64,000 bases of DNA, taken from NCBI RefSeq assembly GCF_026625825.1, contig NZ_CP113065.1:248001-312000 (forward strand), written 5' to 3'. Under the pieces are notes generated by a model. It was not told the DNA's origin. It searched no databases and was given only the letters and a program-made list of their open reading frames with translations. Position numbers and translations under genes: made by a program. The DNA is from Pseudoxanthomonas sp. SL93. GTDB taxonomy: Bacteria; Pseudomonadota; Gammaproteobacteria; Xanthomonadales; Xanthomonadaceae. Shown here piece by piece: positions 8,524 to 17,524 of the stretch (its first letter is position 1; each line of letters begins with the position of its first letter).

Positions 8524-9234
8524 TCAGACAGCGCCGGTGGTGCTGGTCTCGTCGCGCTTGTCGCGGGGCGGCAGCGGCTGTTCGCCATGGACCAGGAACC
8601 AGACGTTCTCGGCGATGTTGGTCGCGTGGTCGCCGATCCGCTCCAGGTTCTTGGCCATGAACAGCAGGTGCGTGCACGGGGTGATGTTGCGCGGGTCTTC
8701 CATCATGTAGGTCAGCAGCTCGCGGAACAGGGCCGTGTAGTGCGCATCCAGTTCGGCATCGCGGGCGCGCACGTGCACGGCGTATTCCGCGTCGCCGTTC
8801 TGGTAGGCGGTCAGGGCGTCGCGTACCTGGCGGACGGCCAGCTTGCCGAGCGCGCGCAGGCCGGTGATCTGCGGCATCGGCGGCGAGACGTTGAGGGCGA
8901 TGGAGCGCTTGGCCACGTTGGCCGCATAGTCGCCGATGCGTTCGATGTCGGCGGGGATGCGCAGGCCGGCGAGGATCTCGCGCAGGTCGCGTGCCATCGG
9001 GCCACGCAGCGCCAGGTGCATGACGTCATGACTGACCTGGTGCTCGATGGCGTCGATGGCCTCGTCGTTGGCGATGATGCGCTGGGCGGCCTTGTCGTCG
9101 CGGCGCTCCACCACGTCCAGCGCGGCCTCCAGCTGCGCCACGGCGGTTTCGCCCATGCGCACGATCTCGCCGACGATGCGGCGCTGTTCTTCGTCGTAGC
9201 TCTTCACGATATGGTCGTGCGGTTGGGTGTTCAT
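8524..9234 (-). CDS. phoU: Phosphate transport system regulator PhoU
   Basis: 236-residue all-helical PhoU with two repeats, each carrying the metal-binding E-R-I-G-D signature (ERIGDYAANVAKRS and ERIGDHATNIAENV). PhoU links the PstSCAB transporter to the PhoR/PhoB two-component system and keeps the regulon off when phosphate is plentiful. It is the last gene of the pst operon, 9 bases after pstB. phoB and phoR are not in the window. Confidence 0.96.
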   Translation of the reverse strand: MNTQPHDHIVKSYDEEQRRIVGEIVRMGETAVAQLEAALDVVERRDDKAAQRIIANDEAIDAIEHQVSHDVMHLALRGPMARDLREILAGLRIPADIERIGDYAANVAKRSIALNVSPPMPQITGLRALGKLAVRQVRDALTAYQNGDAEYAVHVRARDAELDAHYTALFRELLTYMMEDPRNITPCTHLLFMAKNLERIGDHATNIAENVWFLVHGEQPLPPRDKRDETSTTGAV

Positions 9235-9243
9235 CAGGGGTCC

Positions 9244-10062
9244 TCAGCCGAACCGGCCGGTGATGTAGTCTTCGGTCTGCTGCTTGCCGGGCTTGGAGAA
9301 GATCGTCGAGGTGACGTCGTGCTCCACCAGCTCGCCCAGGTACATGAAGGCCGTGTAGTCCGACACGCGCGCGGCCTGCTGCATGTTGTGGGTGACGATG
9401 GCGATGGTGTACTGGTGCTTCAGTTCCTCGATCAGCTGTTCGATCTTGCTGGTCGAGATGGGGTCCAGCGCCGAGGTCGGTTCGTCCAGCAGGATCACGT
9501 CCGGACGCAGCGCCACCGCGCGTGCGATGCACAGGCGCTGCTGCTGGCCGCCGGACAGGCCCAGCGCACTCTGCTTCAGCTTGTCCTTGGCCTCGTCCCA
9601 CAGGGCGGCCTGGCGCAGGGCCTGCTCGACGCGGTTGTCCATGTCGGCCTTGCCCAGGCGCTCGTGGTGGCGGATGCCGTACGCGACGTTCTCGTAGATG
9701 GTCATCGGGAACGGCACCGGCTTCTGGAACACCATGCCCACCTTGCTGCGCAGGCGGTTCATCGGGTACTTGCTGTCCAGGATGTTCTCGCCGTCCAGCA
9801 GCACGCCACCGGTGGCGCGCAGCTTGGGGTACAGCGAATAGATGCGGTTGAACACGCGCAGCAGCGTGGACTTGCCACAACCGGACGGACCGATCAGCGC
9901 CGTCACGCGCTTCTCGGGGATCTCCAGGTTGATGTTCTTCAGCGCGTGGTAGTCGCCGTAGTAGAAGTCCAGGTCCTTGGCGGCCAGCTTCACCTTGGCC
10001 TGCGCGCTGTGCTCGTCGTGGCGCTGGGTGGCAACGACCGAAATGCGGGCCGCGTCATTCAT
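9244..10062 (-). CDS. pstB: Phosphate ABC transporter ATP-binding protein PstB
   Basis: 272 residues. Walker [10 protein letters not shown] at 58-66, Q-loop [18 protein letters not shown] signature LSGGQQQR, Walker [14 protein letters not shown] and switch His in [13 protein letters not shown] are all intact. The [12 protein letters not shown] segment is characteristic of PstB. The start overlaps the pstA stop by 8 bases, indicating coupled translation. Confidence 0.97.
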   Translation of the reverse strand: MNDAARISVVATQRHDEHSAQAKVKLAAKDLDFYYGDYHALKNINLEIPEKRVTALIGPSGCGKSTLLRVFNRIYSLYPKLRATGGVLLDGENILDSKYPMNRLRSKVGMVFQKPVPFPMTIYENVAYGIRHHERLGKADMDNRVEQALRQAALWDEAKDKLKQSALGLSGGQQQRLCIARAVALRPDVILLDEPTSALDPISTSKIEQLIEELKHQYTIAIVTHNMQQAARVSDYTAFMYLGELVEHDVTSTIFSKPGKQQTEDYITGRFG

Positions 10063-10906
10063 GGGTCACCTTGTTTCGAAGAAGGATGGTTCGCGCAGCG
10101 AGGCTGAGCAGGAGGACCAGGGCGGTCACCAGGAACGCACCGGCCCAGGCCAGCGAGTTCCACGAGTCGTAGGGGCTCATGGCGTACTGGAAGATCACCA
10201 TGGGCAGATTGGCCATCGACTGGTTGAGGTCGGTGCTCCAGAACTGGTTGTTGAAGGCGGTGAACAGCAGCGGTGCGGTTTCGCCGCTGATGCGCGCCAG
10301 CGCCAGCAGCACGCCCGTGACGATGCCCGGCAATGCAGAACGCATCAGCACCTGCGTGGTCACCTTCCACTGCGGCACGCCCAGCGACAACGCCGCTTCG
10401 CGCATCTGCTGCGGCACCAGCCGCAGCATCTCGTCGGTGGTGCGGACGATCACGGGAAGGGCGATGAACGCCAGCGCCACCGCACCCGCCCAGGCCGAGT
10501 AGTGGCCCATCTGCGCCACCATCACGGTGTAGATGAAGAGGCCCAGCACGATGGACGGCGCCGACAGCAGGATGTCGTTGACGAAGCGCACCGTTTCGCC
10601 CAGCCAGTGCCTGTTGGCGTATTCGGCCAGGTAGGTGCCGGCTGCCACGCCGACGGGCGTGCCCAGCAGGATGGCCAGCAGGCTCATCACCACGCTGCCG
10701 AACAACGCGTTCGCCAGGCCACCGGGTTCGTTCGGCGGCGGGGTCATCTGGGTGAACAGGTCCAGGTTGAGGCTGCTCATGCCCTTGGTGATCGTGGTCC
10801 AGAGGATCCAGACCAGCCACATCAGGCCGAAGATCGCGGCCGCGATGGACAGCGTCAGCGCGACGCCGTTCTTGACCTTGCGGAAGGTGTACAGGGACGC
10901 GGACAT
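10055..10906 (-). CDS. pstA: Phosphate ABC transporter permease PstA
   Basis: 283-residue inner-membrane permease with about six transmembrane segments and the EAA-type cytoplasmic loop ([20 protein letters not shown]). [16 protein letters not shown] and [12 protein letters not shown] are conserved PstA sequences. The ATG shares one base with the pstC stop (TGATG). Confidence 0.96.
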   Translation of the reverse strand: MSASLYTFRKVKNGVALTLSIAAAIFGLMWLVWILWTTITKGMSSLNLDLFTQMTPPPNEPGGLANALFGSVVMSLLAILLGTPVGVAAGTYLAEYANRHWLGETVRFVNDILLSAPSIVLGLFIYTVMVAQMGHYSAWAGAVALAFIALPVIVRTTDEMLRLVPQQMREAALSLGVPQWKVTTQVLMRSALPGIVTGVLLALARISGETAPLLFTAFNNQFWSTDLNQSMANLPMVIFQYAMSPYDSWNSLAWAGAFLVTALVLLLSLAARTILLRNKVTHE

Positions 10907-11877
10907 CAGTTGCCCTCCCGCTTGGCCAGCTGGCGCAGCATCAGGCGGGCGATCGCCAGCACGATGAAGGTCAGCAGGAACAGAGTGAAGCCCAGCAGCA
11001 GCAGCGAGCCCTTGTGCAGCGGGTCGGTGGCTTCGGCGAATTCATTGGCGATGGTGGAGGCGATGGACGTGCCCGGCTCCAGCAGCGCCGCGCTGATCGT
11101 GTAGGCATTGCCGATCACGAACGTCACCGCCATGGTTTCGCCGAGGGCCCGGCCCAGGCCGAGGAACACGCCGCCGATCACCGCCGAGCGCGTGTACGGC
11201 AGCACCACGTCCCACACCACTTCCCACTTGGTGGAACCCAGCGCGTAGGCCGACTCCTTCAGCCGGCCCGGCACGGTCAGGAAGACCTCGCGCATCACCG
11301 ACGACACGAACGGGATCACCATGATGGCCAGCACCAGCCCGGCCGTCAGCATGCCGATGCCCAGCGGGGGACCGGACAGGACGGCGCCGATCACCGGCAG
11401 CTGCCCCAGGTTGTCATTGATCCAGGGGTAGACGTGTTCGCTCAGCTGCGGCGCCAGCACGAACAGGCCCCACATGCCGTAGATGATCGACGGGATGCCG
11501 GCCAGCAGCTCGATGGCCATGCCGACCGGCCCGCGCATCCACGCCGGCGCCACTTCGGTCAGGAACACCGCGATGCCGAAGCTCACCGGCACCGCGATCA
11601 GCATGGCGACACCGGCACTGACCAGCGTGCCGAACACCGGCACCAGCGCACCGAATTCGCGCGTGCCGACGTTCCATTCGGTGCTGGTGAAGAAGCCAAG
11701 GCCGAAGGTCTGCAGGGCTTCGCGGCCACCCCACAGCATCGACAGCGCAGCGGCGATCAGCGAGACCAGCACGAACATGCCGGCCGCGGTCATGGTCCAG
11801 CGGAACAGCTTGTCGGCACGCGCGTCACGCGTGGTGCGCACGTCCGACAGGGAAGCGGGGAGGGCGGTAGCGTTCAT
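10906..11877 (-). CDS. pstC: Phosphate ABC transporter permease PstC
   Basis: 323-residue permease. A long N-terminal region leads to TM1 (MFVLVSLIAAALSMLW); GIAVFLTEVAP, LAGIPSIIYGMWGLFVLAP, EVFLTVPGRLKESAYALGST and GRALGETMAVTFVIGN are PstC hallmarks. It lies 110 bases downstream of the lipoprotein pstS and forms the inner-membrane channel with PstA. Confidence 0.96.
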   Translation of the reverse strand: MNATALPASLSDVRTTRDARADKLFRWTMTAAGMFVLVSLIAAALSMLWGGREALQTFGLGFFTSTEWNVGTREFGALVPVFGTLVSAGVAMLIAVPVSFGIAVFLTEVAPAWMRGPVGMAIELLAGIPSIIYGMWGLFVLAPQLSEHVYPWINDNLGQLPVIGAVLSGPPLGIGMLTAGLVLAIMVIPFVSSVMREVFLTVPGRLKESAYALGSTKWEVVWDVVLPYTRSAVIGGVFLGLGRALGETMAVTFVIGNAYTISAALLEPGTSIASTIANEFAEATDPLHKGSLLLLGFTLFLLTFIVLAIARLMLRQLAKREGN

Positions 11878-11987
11878 GCAACCCGGGAGCGGAGGGGAGG
11901 GGGTTCGTACGAAGTGGTCAAGTGCACGCTGTGGCGGTTACCGCGTGATGACACCGGGCGGCCCGATGGGGAGCCCGGTGCGATGGA

Positions 11988-13082
11988 TCAGAGCTTGATC
12001 TCGGCGGCCCAGTAGGCCTCGATCTGGCTCACCAGCTCGGGGGGCAGCGGCACGTAGTCCAGTTCGTTGGCCTGGGCCTGGCCCTGCGAGTAGGCCCACT
12101 TGAAGAAGTCCAGCGTGTGCTTGGCCTTCGTCGCATCCTTGGGCTGCTTGTAGACCAGGATGAAGTTGGTGGCGGTGATCGGCCACGCCTGCTCGCCCGG
12201 TGCGTTGGTGATGACCAGGTTGAAGTCCTTGGCATTGGCCCAGTCGGCGCTGGCCGCGGCGGCGGCGAAGCTTTCGGCGGTGGGCTGCACGAACTGGCCG
12301 GCCGCGTTCTGCAGCGCCGCGTACGACATGTTGTTCTGCTCCGCATAGGCCAGTTCGACGTAACCGATGGAGCCCTTCAGCTGGCGCACGTAGGCGGCCA
12401 CGCCTTCGTTGCCCTTGCCGCCCACGCCGCCGGGCCAGTTGACGCTGGTACCTTCGCCAACCTTCGTCTTCCACTCCCCGCTGACCTTGGACAGGTAGTT
12501 GACGAAGTTGAAGGTGGTGCCCGACCCGTCCGAGCGGTGCACGGTATTGATCTTGCCGGCCGGCAGCGCCACGCCCGGATTCAACGCGGCGATGGCCGGA
12601 TCGTTCCAGGTGGTGATCTTGTGCAGGAAGATGTCGGCCAGCACGGTGCCGCTCAGCTTCAGCTGGCCCGGCTGCAGGCCTTCCACGTTGATGACGGGGA
12701 CCACGCCGCCGATGACGGACGGGAACTGGCCCAGGCCGGCCTGTGCCAGTTCTTCGGAAGACAGTGGCTTGTCGGACGAACCGAAATCCACCGTGGCCGC
12801 CTTGATCTGCGCGATGCCGCCGCCGGAGCCGATGGACTGGTAATTGATCTTCGCGCCCGTGGCCTTGTTGTAGTCCGTGGACCAGCGCGCCATCAGCGGA
12901 TAGATGAAGGACGCGCCGGCGCCGGTGATCTCCGCCGAAATCTGCTGGGTGCTGCCGCCGGTCGACGGGGCGGCGTTGCCGTCAGCGCCCGCCGCGGGGG
13001 CGTCGGGCTTGCCACCGCAGGCGGCGACGAACAGGACGGTGGCCAGGGAAAGGCCGGCAAGACGGAAGAGGCGGGCTGACAT
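11988..13082 (-). CDS. pstS: Phosphate-binding lipoprotein PstS (copy 1, operon copy)
   Basis: 364 residues from ATG 13082; a longer frame to 13262 crosses the Pho box and is not used. Residues 1-21 are a lipoprotein signal with lipobox VAAC, acylated Cys22, followed by a Gly/Ala/Ser-rich linker to about residue 55. The binding domain has GAGASFIYPL, YQSIGSGGGIAQIK, DFGSSDKPL and RSDGSGTTFNFVNYLS, which form the phosphate pocket. Being anchored, it should feed PstCAB directly. It is highly similar to the next gene upstream, evidently a paralogue. Confidence 0.95.
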   Translation of the reverse strand: MSARLFRLAGLSLATVLFVAACGGKPDAPAAGADGNAAPSTGGSTQQISAEITGAGASFIYPLMARWSTDYNKATGAKINYQSIGSGGGIAQIKAATVDFGSSDKPLSSEELAQAGLGQFPSVIGGVVPVINVEGLQPGQLKLSGTVLADIFLHKITTWNDPAIAALNPGVALPAGKINTVHRSDGSGTTFNFVNYLSKVSGEWKTKVGEGTSVNWPGGVGGKGNEGVAAYVRQLKGSIGYVELAYAEQNNMSYAALQNAAGQFVQPTAESFAAAAASADWANAKDFNLVITNAPGEQAWPITATNFILVYKQPKDATKAKHTLDFFKWAYSQGQAQANELDYVPLPPELVSQIEAYWAAEIKL

Positions 13083-13137
13083 GGGCAGGCTCCAGGAGAC
13101 GTGTCGTGTGTGATCCACGCTATGAAATGATGTTTTT

Positions 13138-13155
13138 GTTACAGCGTGATGACAT
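13138..13155 (-). promoter_or_regulatory. Pho box upstream of pstS copy 1
   Basis: On the minus strand it reads ATGTCATCACGCTGTAAC: two TGTCA-type half-repeats spaced by one 11-bp turn, matching the PhoB consensus CTGTCAT-N4-CTGTCAC in 12 of 14 half-site positions. It ends 55 bases before the pstS start and follows a terminator-like hairpin, so pstS-pstCAB-phoU should be its own PhoB-activated unit. Confidence 0.75.
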
Positions 13156-13199
13156 GCCGGTCTCGCGCCGTCATGCGACGCTTCGCCGGGGGCATCGCC

Positions 13200-13231
13200 C
13201 CAAAAGAAAGGGCGGACCCGAAGGCCCGCCC
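13200..13231 (-). terminator. Intrinsic terminator between the two pstS genes
   Basis: Bases 13210-13218 (GGGCGGACC) pair with 13223-13231 (GGCCCGCCC) around a CGAA loop, with one G-U pair. On the minus strand the hairpin is followed by TTTCTTTT. It lies about 72 bases past the stop of the second pstS and would largely separate that gene from the downstream operon. Confidence 0.75.
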
Positions 13232-13302
13232 GTGGATGCAAACGGAGGAGGGAGCGTTGCATCCGGCCCCGGCGCGGGGAGAGTCGCGCCGGGACATGCG
13301 GC

Positions 13303-14316
13303 TCAGTACTTCAGGTTGGCCTTCCAGTACGTCTCGATCTGCTGCACCAGGGCCGGCGGCAGCGGCACGTAGTCCAGCGACTTGGCCTGGGCGTCGCCGT
13401 TGGCGTAGACCCAGCGGAAGAAGTCGCGGGCATCCTTGTTGCCCTTCTTCGGCGCCTTGTACATCAGGATGAAGTTGGTGGCGGTGATCGGCCAGGACTG
13501 CGCGCCCGGCGCATTGGTCATGACCAGGTAGAAGTCCTTGGACTTGCCCCACTCGGCGCTGGCGGCGGCGGCGGCGAAGGATTCCTCGCTGGGCTGCACG
13601 TAGTTGCCGGCAGCGTTCTTCAGGCTGGCATAGGCCATCTTGTTCTGCAGCGCATACGACAGTTCGACGTAGCCGATGCCGCCCTTGATCTGCTTCACGT
13701 AGGCAGCGACGCCTTCGTTGCCCTTGCCGCCCACGCCGGTCGGCCACTGCACGGTGGTGCCTTCACCCACCTTGCTCTTCCACTCCGGGCTGACCTTGGA
13801 CAGGTAGTTGACGAAGTTGAAGGTGGTGCCCGAACCGTCCGAACGACGCACGACGGTGATGCGCTGCGCGGGCAGCGTCAGGCCGGGGTTGAGCGCGGCG
13901 ATGGCGGGGTCGTTCCAGGTCTTGATGGTGCCCAGGAAGATGTTGGCCAGGGTCGGGCCGTCCAGCTTCAACTGGCCCGGCTTCAGGCCGGCCACGTTCA
14001 GCACCGGCACCACGCCGCCGATCACCGACGGGAACTGCGCCAGGCCGTACTTGGCCAGTTCCTCGGGCTTCAGCGGGGCATCGGACGAACCGAAATCCAC
14101 CGTGCCGGCCTTGATCTGCGCGATGCCGCCGCCGGAACCGATGGACTGGTAGTTGACGCGGTTGTTGGAAGCCTTGGCGTAGTCGGCCGACCACTTGGTC
14201 ATCACCGGATACACGAACGAGGCGCCGGCACCGGTCACGTCGGCAGCCAGGGCATTGACCGAGAAGGCCGAGGCGAGCGCAAGCAGCGCAACGCGGGATT
14301 TGAGCGAGTTGAACAC
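13303..14316 (-). CDS. pstS: Periplasmic phosphate-binding protein PstS (copy 2, soluble form)
   Basis: 337 residues with the start placed at GTG 14316, because AGGAGA lies 6 bases upstream; the frame opens further up (14352) but without a ribosome site. The N-terminus FNSLKSRVALLALASAFSVNALAA is a signal-peptidase I type signal with no lipobox Cys, unlike copy 1. The mature part repeats the same phosphate-binding segments (YQSIGSGGGIAQIK, RSDGSGTTFNFVNYLS). It has its own Pho box and terminator, so it can be made in excess as a free periplasmic scavenger. Confidence 0.93.
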   Translation of the reverse strand: MFNSLKSRVALLALASAFSVNALAADVTGAGASFVYPVMTKWSADYAKASNNRVNYQSIGSGGGIAQIKAGTVDFGSSDAPLKPEELAKYGLAQFPSVIGGVVPVLNVAGLKPGQLKLDGPTLANIFLGTIKTWNDPAIAALNPGLTLPAQRITVVRRSDGSGTTFNFVNYLSKVSPEWKSKVGEGTTVQWPTGVGGKGNEGVAAYVKQIKGGIGYVELSYALQNKMAYASLKNAAGNYVQPSEESFAAAAASAEWGKSKDFYLVMTNAPGAQSWPITATNFILMYKAPKKGNKDARDFFRWVYANGDAQAKSLDYVPLPPALVQQIETYWKANLKY

Positions 14317-14389
14317 GTAAGTCTCCTGAGAGAAGGCAGGGTGGATCGGCACGGGCGTGCCCGTTGGCTGACCATTCCACGACGTTTGT

Positions 14390-14407
14390 GTGACAGATCG
14401 GTGTCTG
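14390..14407 (-). promoter_or_regulatory. Pho box upstream of pstS copy 2
   Basis: Minus strand: CAGACACCGATCTGTCAC. The second half-site CTGTCAC is perfect and the first (CAGACAC) has two changes, with the 4-base spacer of PhoB sites; a third weaker half follows. It ends 73 bases before the GTG start, almost the same spacing as for copy 1. Confidence 0.65.
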
Positions 14408-14601
14408 CATTAAGTCAGTGGCATGACGGCGCGGGCGGGGCGCACGGCGGGCCGTTCCGCCCGCGCCATCGCGATCCGGGCAGTCCACGGCCTGCGCGCA
14501 TCGGACTGTCATCACGCCGACGCGGTCGTCCAGCAGGCTGTGGAAGCGGTCGGCGCGCTCGACATCCATATAGAGAGGTGGCGCGGGCGGCTGGCTGCCC
14601 G

Positions 14602-14619
14602 CTGTCATATTTCAGTCAC
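14602..14619 (+). promoter_or_regulatory. Pho box upstream of the phosphate porin
   Basis: CTGTCATATTTCAGTCAC: first half-site perfect, second 6 of 7, with a further TTCACAT at the next 11-bp step. It lies 136 bases before the porin start in the divergent gap of 439 bases (14317-14755), which otherwise holds the minus-strand Pho box and no gene. Confidence 0.72.
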
Positions 14620-14755
14620 CTGATTCACATGTGACTGCAAGATTTCACACCCATCCTTAGCGCATCTTTGACGGGCGCTTAATGATTTCCGAAGGGAATC
14701 GGGGGCTCGCAAAGCGGCGAACACCTACTTATTCCACCCTTTGGAGAGTCCTCCC

Positions 14756-16054
14756 ATGCGTTATTCCCTCTTGGCTGCCGCGCTTGCCGTCGCCATGGGC
14801 AGCACCAGCTTCTCGGCGTCCGCCGCCGACAACCGTGACCAGCAGATCGCCGAACTCAGGGCGCAGCTGGAAGCCATGCAGGCCAAGTTGGTGGAACTGG
14901 AAGAGCGCACCGACGCGCAGTCCGACGTCAACCTGGACACCGCGCAGCAGCTGGACAAGTTGAACACCGGCTCGCCCAAGATCGACACCAAGGGCGGCAT
15001 CAAGGTCACATCGGCCGATGGCAAGTTTGAAGCCACGGTCGGCGGCCGCATCCATTTCGACACCTACGCCTTCGACCGCGACCTGGCCGCCACCACCGGC
15101 ACCACCGAATTCCGTCGCGCACGCCTGACCCTGGGTGGCAAGGCCTATGGCTGGGAATACAAGCTGGAACAGGACTTCGGCGCCGGCACCAACCTGGACG
15201 GTCTGCGTGACGCCTACATCGCCAAGTCGGCACTGGGCGGCAAGTTCACCATCGGCCACTTCAAGCCCTACCGCGCCATGGAAGAACTGACCAGCTCCAA
15301 CGAACTGCTGATGATGGAGCGTCCGTTCGCCTCGGCCACCGGCCTGTTCAGCGGTCGCCAGTTCCAGCAGGGCGTGGGCTACCTGCGTGCCGGCGAGAAC
15401 TACACCGCGGGTGTCAGCGTGTTCAACCTGCGCGGTGCCGCCAACTCGCGCAACGAGGGTGTGGGTTCGGCCGGCCGCGTGACCTTCGCGCCGATCAACA
15501 ACGACAACAACACCCTGCATTTCGGTGCGTGGTACAGCTACGAGAACGCGAACAACGGCTCGGACAACCTGGCTGCCACGTTCAACTACGCCGGCCGCCG
15601 GGGTCCCTCGCAGGCCATCGCCACCACCACCGGCGCCAGCCGCAACCAGGTGACGGCGTATGCGCTGGAAGCCGCCGGTTCGTTTGGCCCGGCGTTCTTC
15701 CAGGCCGAATACGCCGACGCCACCTTCGGCCAGCCGATCGGCGCCGACCAGGACGTGACCAGCTACTACGTGCAGGGCAGCTTCATGCTCAATGGTGGTC
15801 ACAAGGGCTACAAGGCCGCGACGGGCGTGTTCGCATCGCCGAAGTACGTCGACAAGGGCCTGTGGGAACTGACCGCCCGCTACGACTACGCCGAGAACGA
15901 AACGCTCAACCGCGAAGTCACCAGCTGGATCCTCGGCATGAACTACTACGTCAACCCGAACCTGCGCTTCATGTTCAATTACACGCAGGGCGACAACGAA
16001 GTCACCGGCGACGAAACCGCCCAGTACGCACTGCGCACGCAGTTCGCCTGGTAA
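14756..16054 (+). CDS. oprP: Phosphate-selective porin OprP/OprO family
   Basis: 432 residues from ATG 14756, with GGAGAG 9 bases upstream. Residues 1-23 are a signal peptide (ASA|A). Residues about 25-60 (DNRDQQIAELRAQLEAMQAK) form a heptad coiled coil as in other Porin_O_P members, followed by a 16-strand barrel with many alternating aromatic strands and a C-terminal RTQFAW, the usual outer-membrane assembly signal ending in an aromatic residue. The protein should admit phosphate or polyphosphate through the outer membrane. The upstream Pho box and divergent pst genes support phosphate over general anions. Confidence 0.92.
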   Translation: MRYSLLAAALAVAMGSTSFSASAADNRDQQIAELRAQLEAMQAKLVELEERTDAQSDVNLDTAQQLDKLNTGSPKIDTKGGIKVTSADGKFEATVGGRIHFDTYAFDRDLAATTGTTEFRRARLTLGGKAYGWEYKLEQDFGAGTNLDGLRDAYIAKSALGGKFTIGHFKPYRAMEELTSSNELLMMERPFASATGLFSGRQFQQGVGYLRAGENYTAGVSVFNLRGAANSRNEGVGSAGRVTFAPINNDNNTLHFGAWYSYENANNGSDNLAATFNYAGRRGPSQAIATTTGASRNQVTAYALEAAGSFGPAFFQAEYADATFGQPIGADQDVTSYYVQGSFMLNGGHKGYKAATGVFASPKYVDKGLWELTARYDYAENETLNREVTSWILGMNYYVNPNLRFMFNYTQGDNEVTGDETAQYALRTQFAW

Positions 16055-16075
16055 GCATCACGCCGGACGGAAGCG

Positions 16076-16107
16076 AAAAACCCCGGGCATGTCCCGGGGT
16101 TTTTTCT
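16076..16107 (+). terminator. Rho-independent terminator after the porin gene
   Basis: AAAAACCCCGGG, a short loop, then CCCGGGGTTTTTTC: a 7-bp GC stem (16081-16087 with 16093-16099) with an A run before and a T run after, 23 bases past the stop. Confidence 0.93.
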
Positions 16108-16120
16108 GGGTGGCTTTTTT

Positions 16121-16260
16121 GTAGGAGTGACGTCAGTCACGACCGCCAACCATGACCGCATGGGAACAAACAGCGTTCCGGCGATGACCGACGTGTTGCA
16201 TGCATCACCTGGTTCCGCAGCCGCCGGGATGCACGGTCGCGACTTACGTCGCTCCTACAA
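16121..16260. repeat. Inverted pair of GTAG-type REP elements (pair 2)
   Basis: Left unit 16121-16144 begins GTAGGAGTGACGTCAGTCAC with compensating changes in the hairpin (GTGAC/GTCAC). Right unit 16235-16260 is the inverted standard unit. It occupies the first third of the gene-free stretch 16055-16457 between the porin and nth. Confidence 0.85.
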
Positions 16261-16296
16261 GGGAGTTCGACTGCGGACATGCCAATGCCATGCAAG

Positions 16297-16392
16297 GCGT
16301 CTTGTCCTTGAACCGGCAGATGTCGCGGATGACGCATTGGGGGCAATCCGGTTTGCGCGCCTTGCAGACGTAGCGGCCATGCAGGATCAGCC
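16297..16392 (-). pseudogene. Duplicated 3'-end fragment of nth
   Basis: These 96 bases differ from 16463-16558 inside nth at only two positions and lie in the same orientation 166 bases away. They encode, on the minus strand, the end of endonuclease III around its iron-sulfur cluster loop (GRYVCKARKPDCPQC, RDICRFKD) but have no start of their own. This is a recent partial tandem duplication, not a gene. Confidence 0.9.
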
Positions 16393-16457
16393 GGCCCGCG
16401 ATAGCAGGCAGGCGGCATGACGCCGAGGCCGCGCCAGCGGCAGACAATCCGGCCGCG

Positions 16458-17120
16458 TCAGAGCGTCTTGTCCTTGAACCGGCAGATGTCGCGGATGATG
16501 CATTGCGGGCAATCCGGTTTGCGCGCCTTGCAGACGTAGCGGCCATGCAGGATCAGCCAATGATGCGCATCCTGCATGAACTCCGCCGGCACCACCTTCA
16601 GCAGCCTGTCCTCCACCGCGCGCACATCCTTGCCGGGTGCGAGCCCCGTGCGGTTGGCCACACGGAAGATGTGCGTGTCCACGGCGATGGTGGGTTCGCC
16701 GAAGGCCGTGTTGAGCACGACGTTGGCGGTCTTGCGTCCCACCCCCGGCAGGGCCTCCAGCGCCTCGCGCGAGCGCGGCACCTTGCCGCCATGCTTGTCC
16801 AGCAGGATGGAACAGGTGGCGATGACGTTCTTTGCCTTGGCATTGAACAGGCCGATGGTGGAGATGTACTTCTTCAGGCCTTCCTCCCCCAACGCCAGGA
16901 TCGCGGCCGGCGTGTTCGCGACGGGGAACAGGCGGCGCGTTGCCTTGTTGACGCCCACGTCGGTGGCCTGCGCCGACAGGGTGACCGCCACCAGCAGTTC
17001 GAACGGCGTGCTGTACTCCAGTTCGGTGGTGGGCCGGGGATTGAGCTCGCGCAGGCGCGAGAACAGCTCCACCACCTCGTCGCGCTTGAGCGTCGCGCTG
17101 CGTCGCGCCGTTGCCGTCAT
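16458..17120 (-). CDS. nth: Endonuclease III
   Basis: Base-excision DNA glycosylase/AP lyase for oxidised pyrimidines, 220 residues. The helix-hairpin-helix LPGVGRKTANVVLN holds the catalytic Lys, and VDTHIFRVANR the catalytic Asp. The C-terminal [4Fe-4S] loop C-X6-C-X2-C-X5-C (YVCKARKPDCPQCIIRDIC) is complete. Its start overlaps the stop of the small CXXC protein upstream by 4 bases. Confidence 0.96.
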   Translation of the reverse strand: MTATARRSATLKRDEVVELFSRLRELNPRPTTELEYSTPFELLVAVTLSAQATDVGVNKATRRLFPVANTPAAILALGEEGLKKYISTIGLFNAKAKNVIATCSILLDKHGGKVPRSREALEALPGVGRKTANVVLNTAFGEPTIAVDTHIFRVANRTGLAPGKDVRAVEDRLLKVVPAEFMQDAHHWLILHGRYVCKARKPDCPQCIIRDICRFKDKTL

Positions 17121-17503
17121 CGTTTCATCCGCTCGGCGGCCTTGGCTTTCGCGCGCGCCAGGATATCCGCTGCCGCACTGGGCAGGGCGGGTTTACGTTG
17201 CGCTGCCTGCGCATCCGGCTGCGGCGCCGCAGGACGTCGTGCATCGCGCTCGGCGGCACGCCGGGCCAGGCGTGCGTTCCGGAGGCGGTAGCGTTCGCGG
17301 GCATCCCACGCATCGCGTAGTCGGGCCTGTGTCCGCACCAGCAGATCGATGGCGTCGCGATCCGTCCCCTCACAGGTGCGGCAGGGTACATAAGCCATCA
17401 GCCCGGCCTCGATGGCGGCATCCAGGTCGTCGGCGGCGACCAGCGCAAGCAGGTGCCCTGCGTGTTCGCAGGTCGGGCAGGTGGGGAAGGTACCGGAGGG
17501 CAT
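17117..17503 (-). CDS. Small protein with two CXXC motifs, upstream of nth
   Basis: 128 residues. The N-terminal part carries CPTCEHAGH (9-17) and CRTCEG (42-47), a possible zinc site. The rest is Arg/Ala-rich helix (ARERYRLRNARLARRAAERD) with a basic C-terminus. I do not recognise a named family. The 4-base overlap with nth and 21-base gap after the enoyl-CoA hydratase gene suggest one transcript. Nucleic-acid binding is possible from composition but unproven. Confidence 0.75.
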   Translation of the reverse strand: MPSGTFPTCPTCEHAGHLLALVAADDLDAAIEAGLMAYVPCRTCEGTDRDAIDLLVRTQARLRDAWDARERYRLRNARLARRAAERDARRPAAPQPDAQAAQRKPALPSAAADILARAKAKAAERMKR

Positions 17504-17524
17504 CTGTGCGGTCGCTTTCGGGGA

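Noticed and set aside
16244..16546. Separate small gene overlapping the nth 3' end
   Set aside because: It is the frame-shifted continuation of the duplicated nth fragment, not an independent gene.
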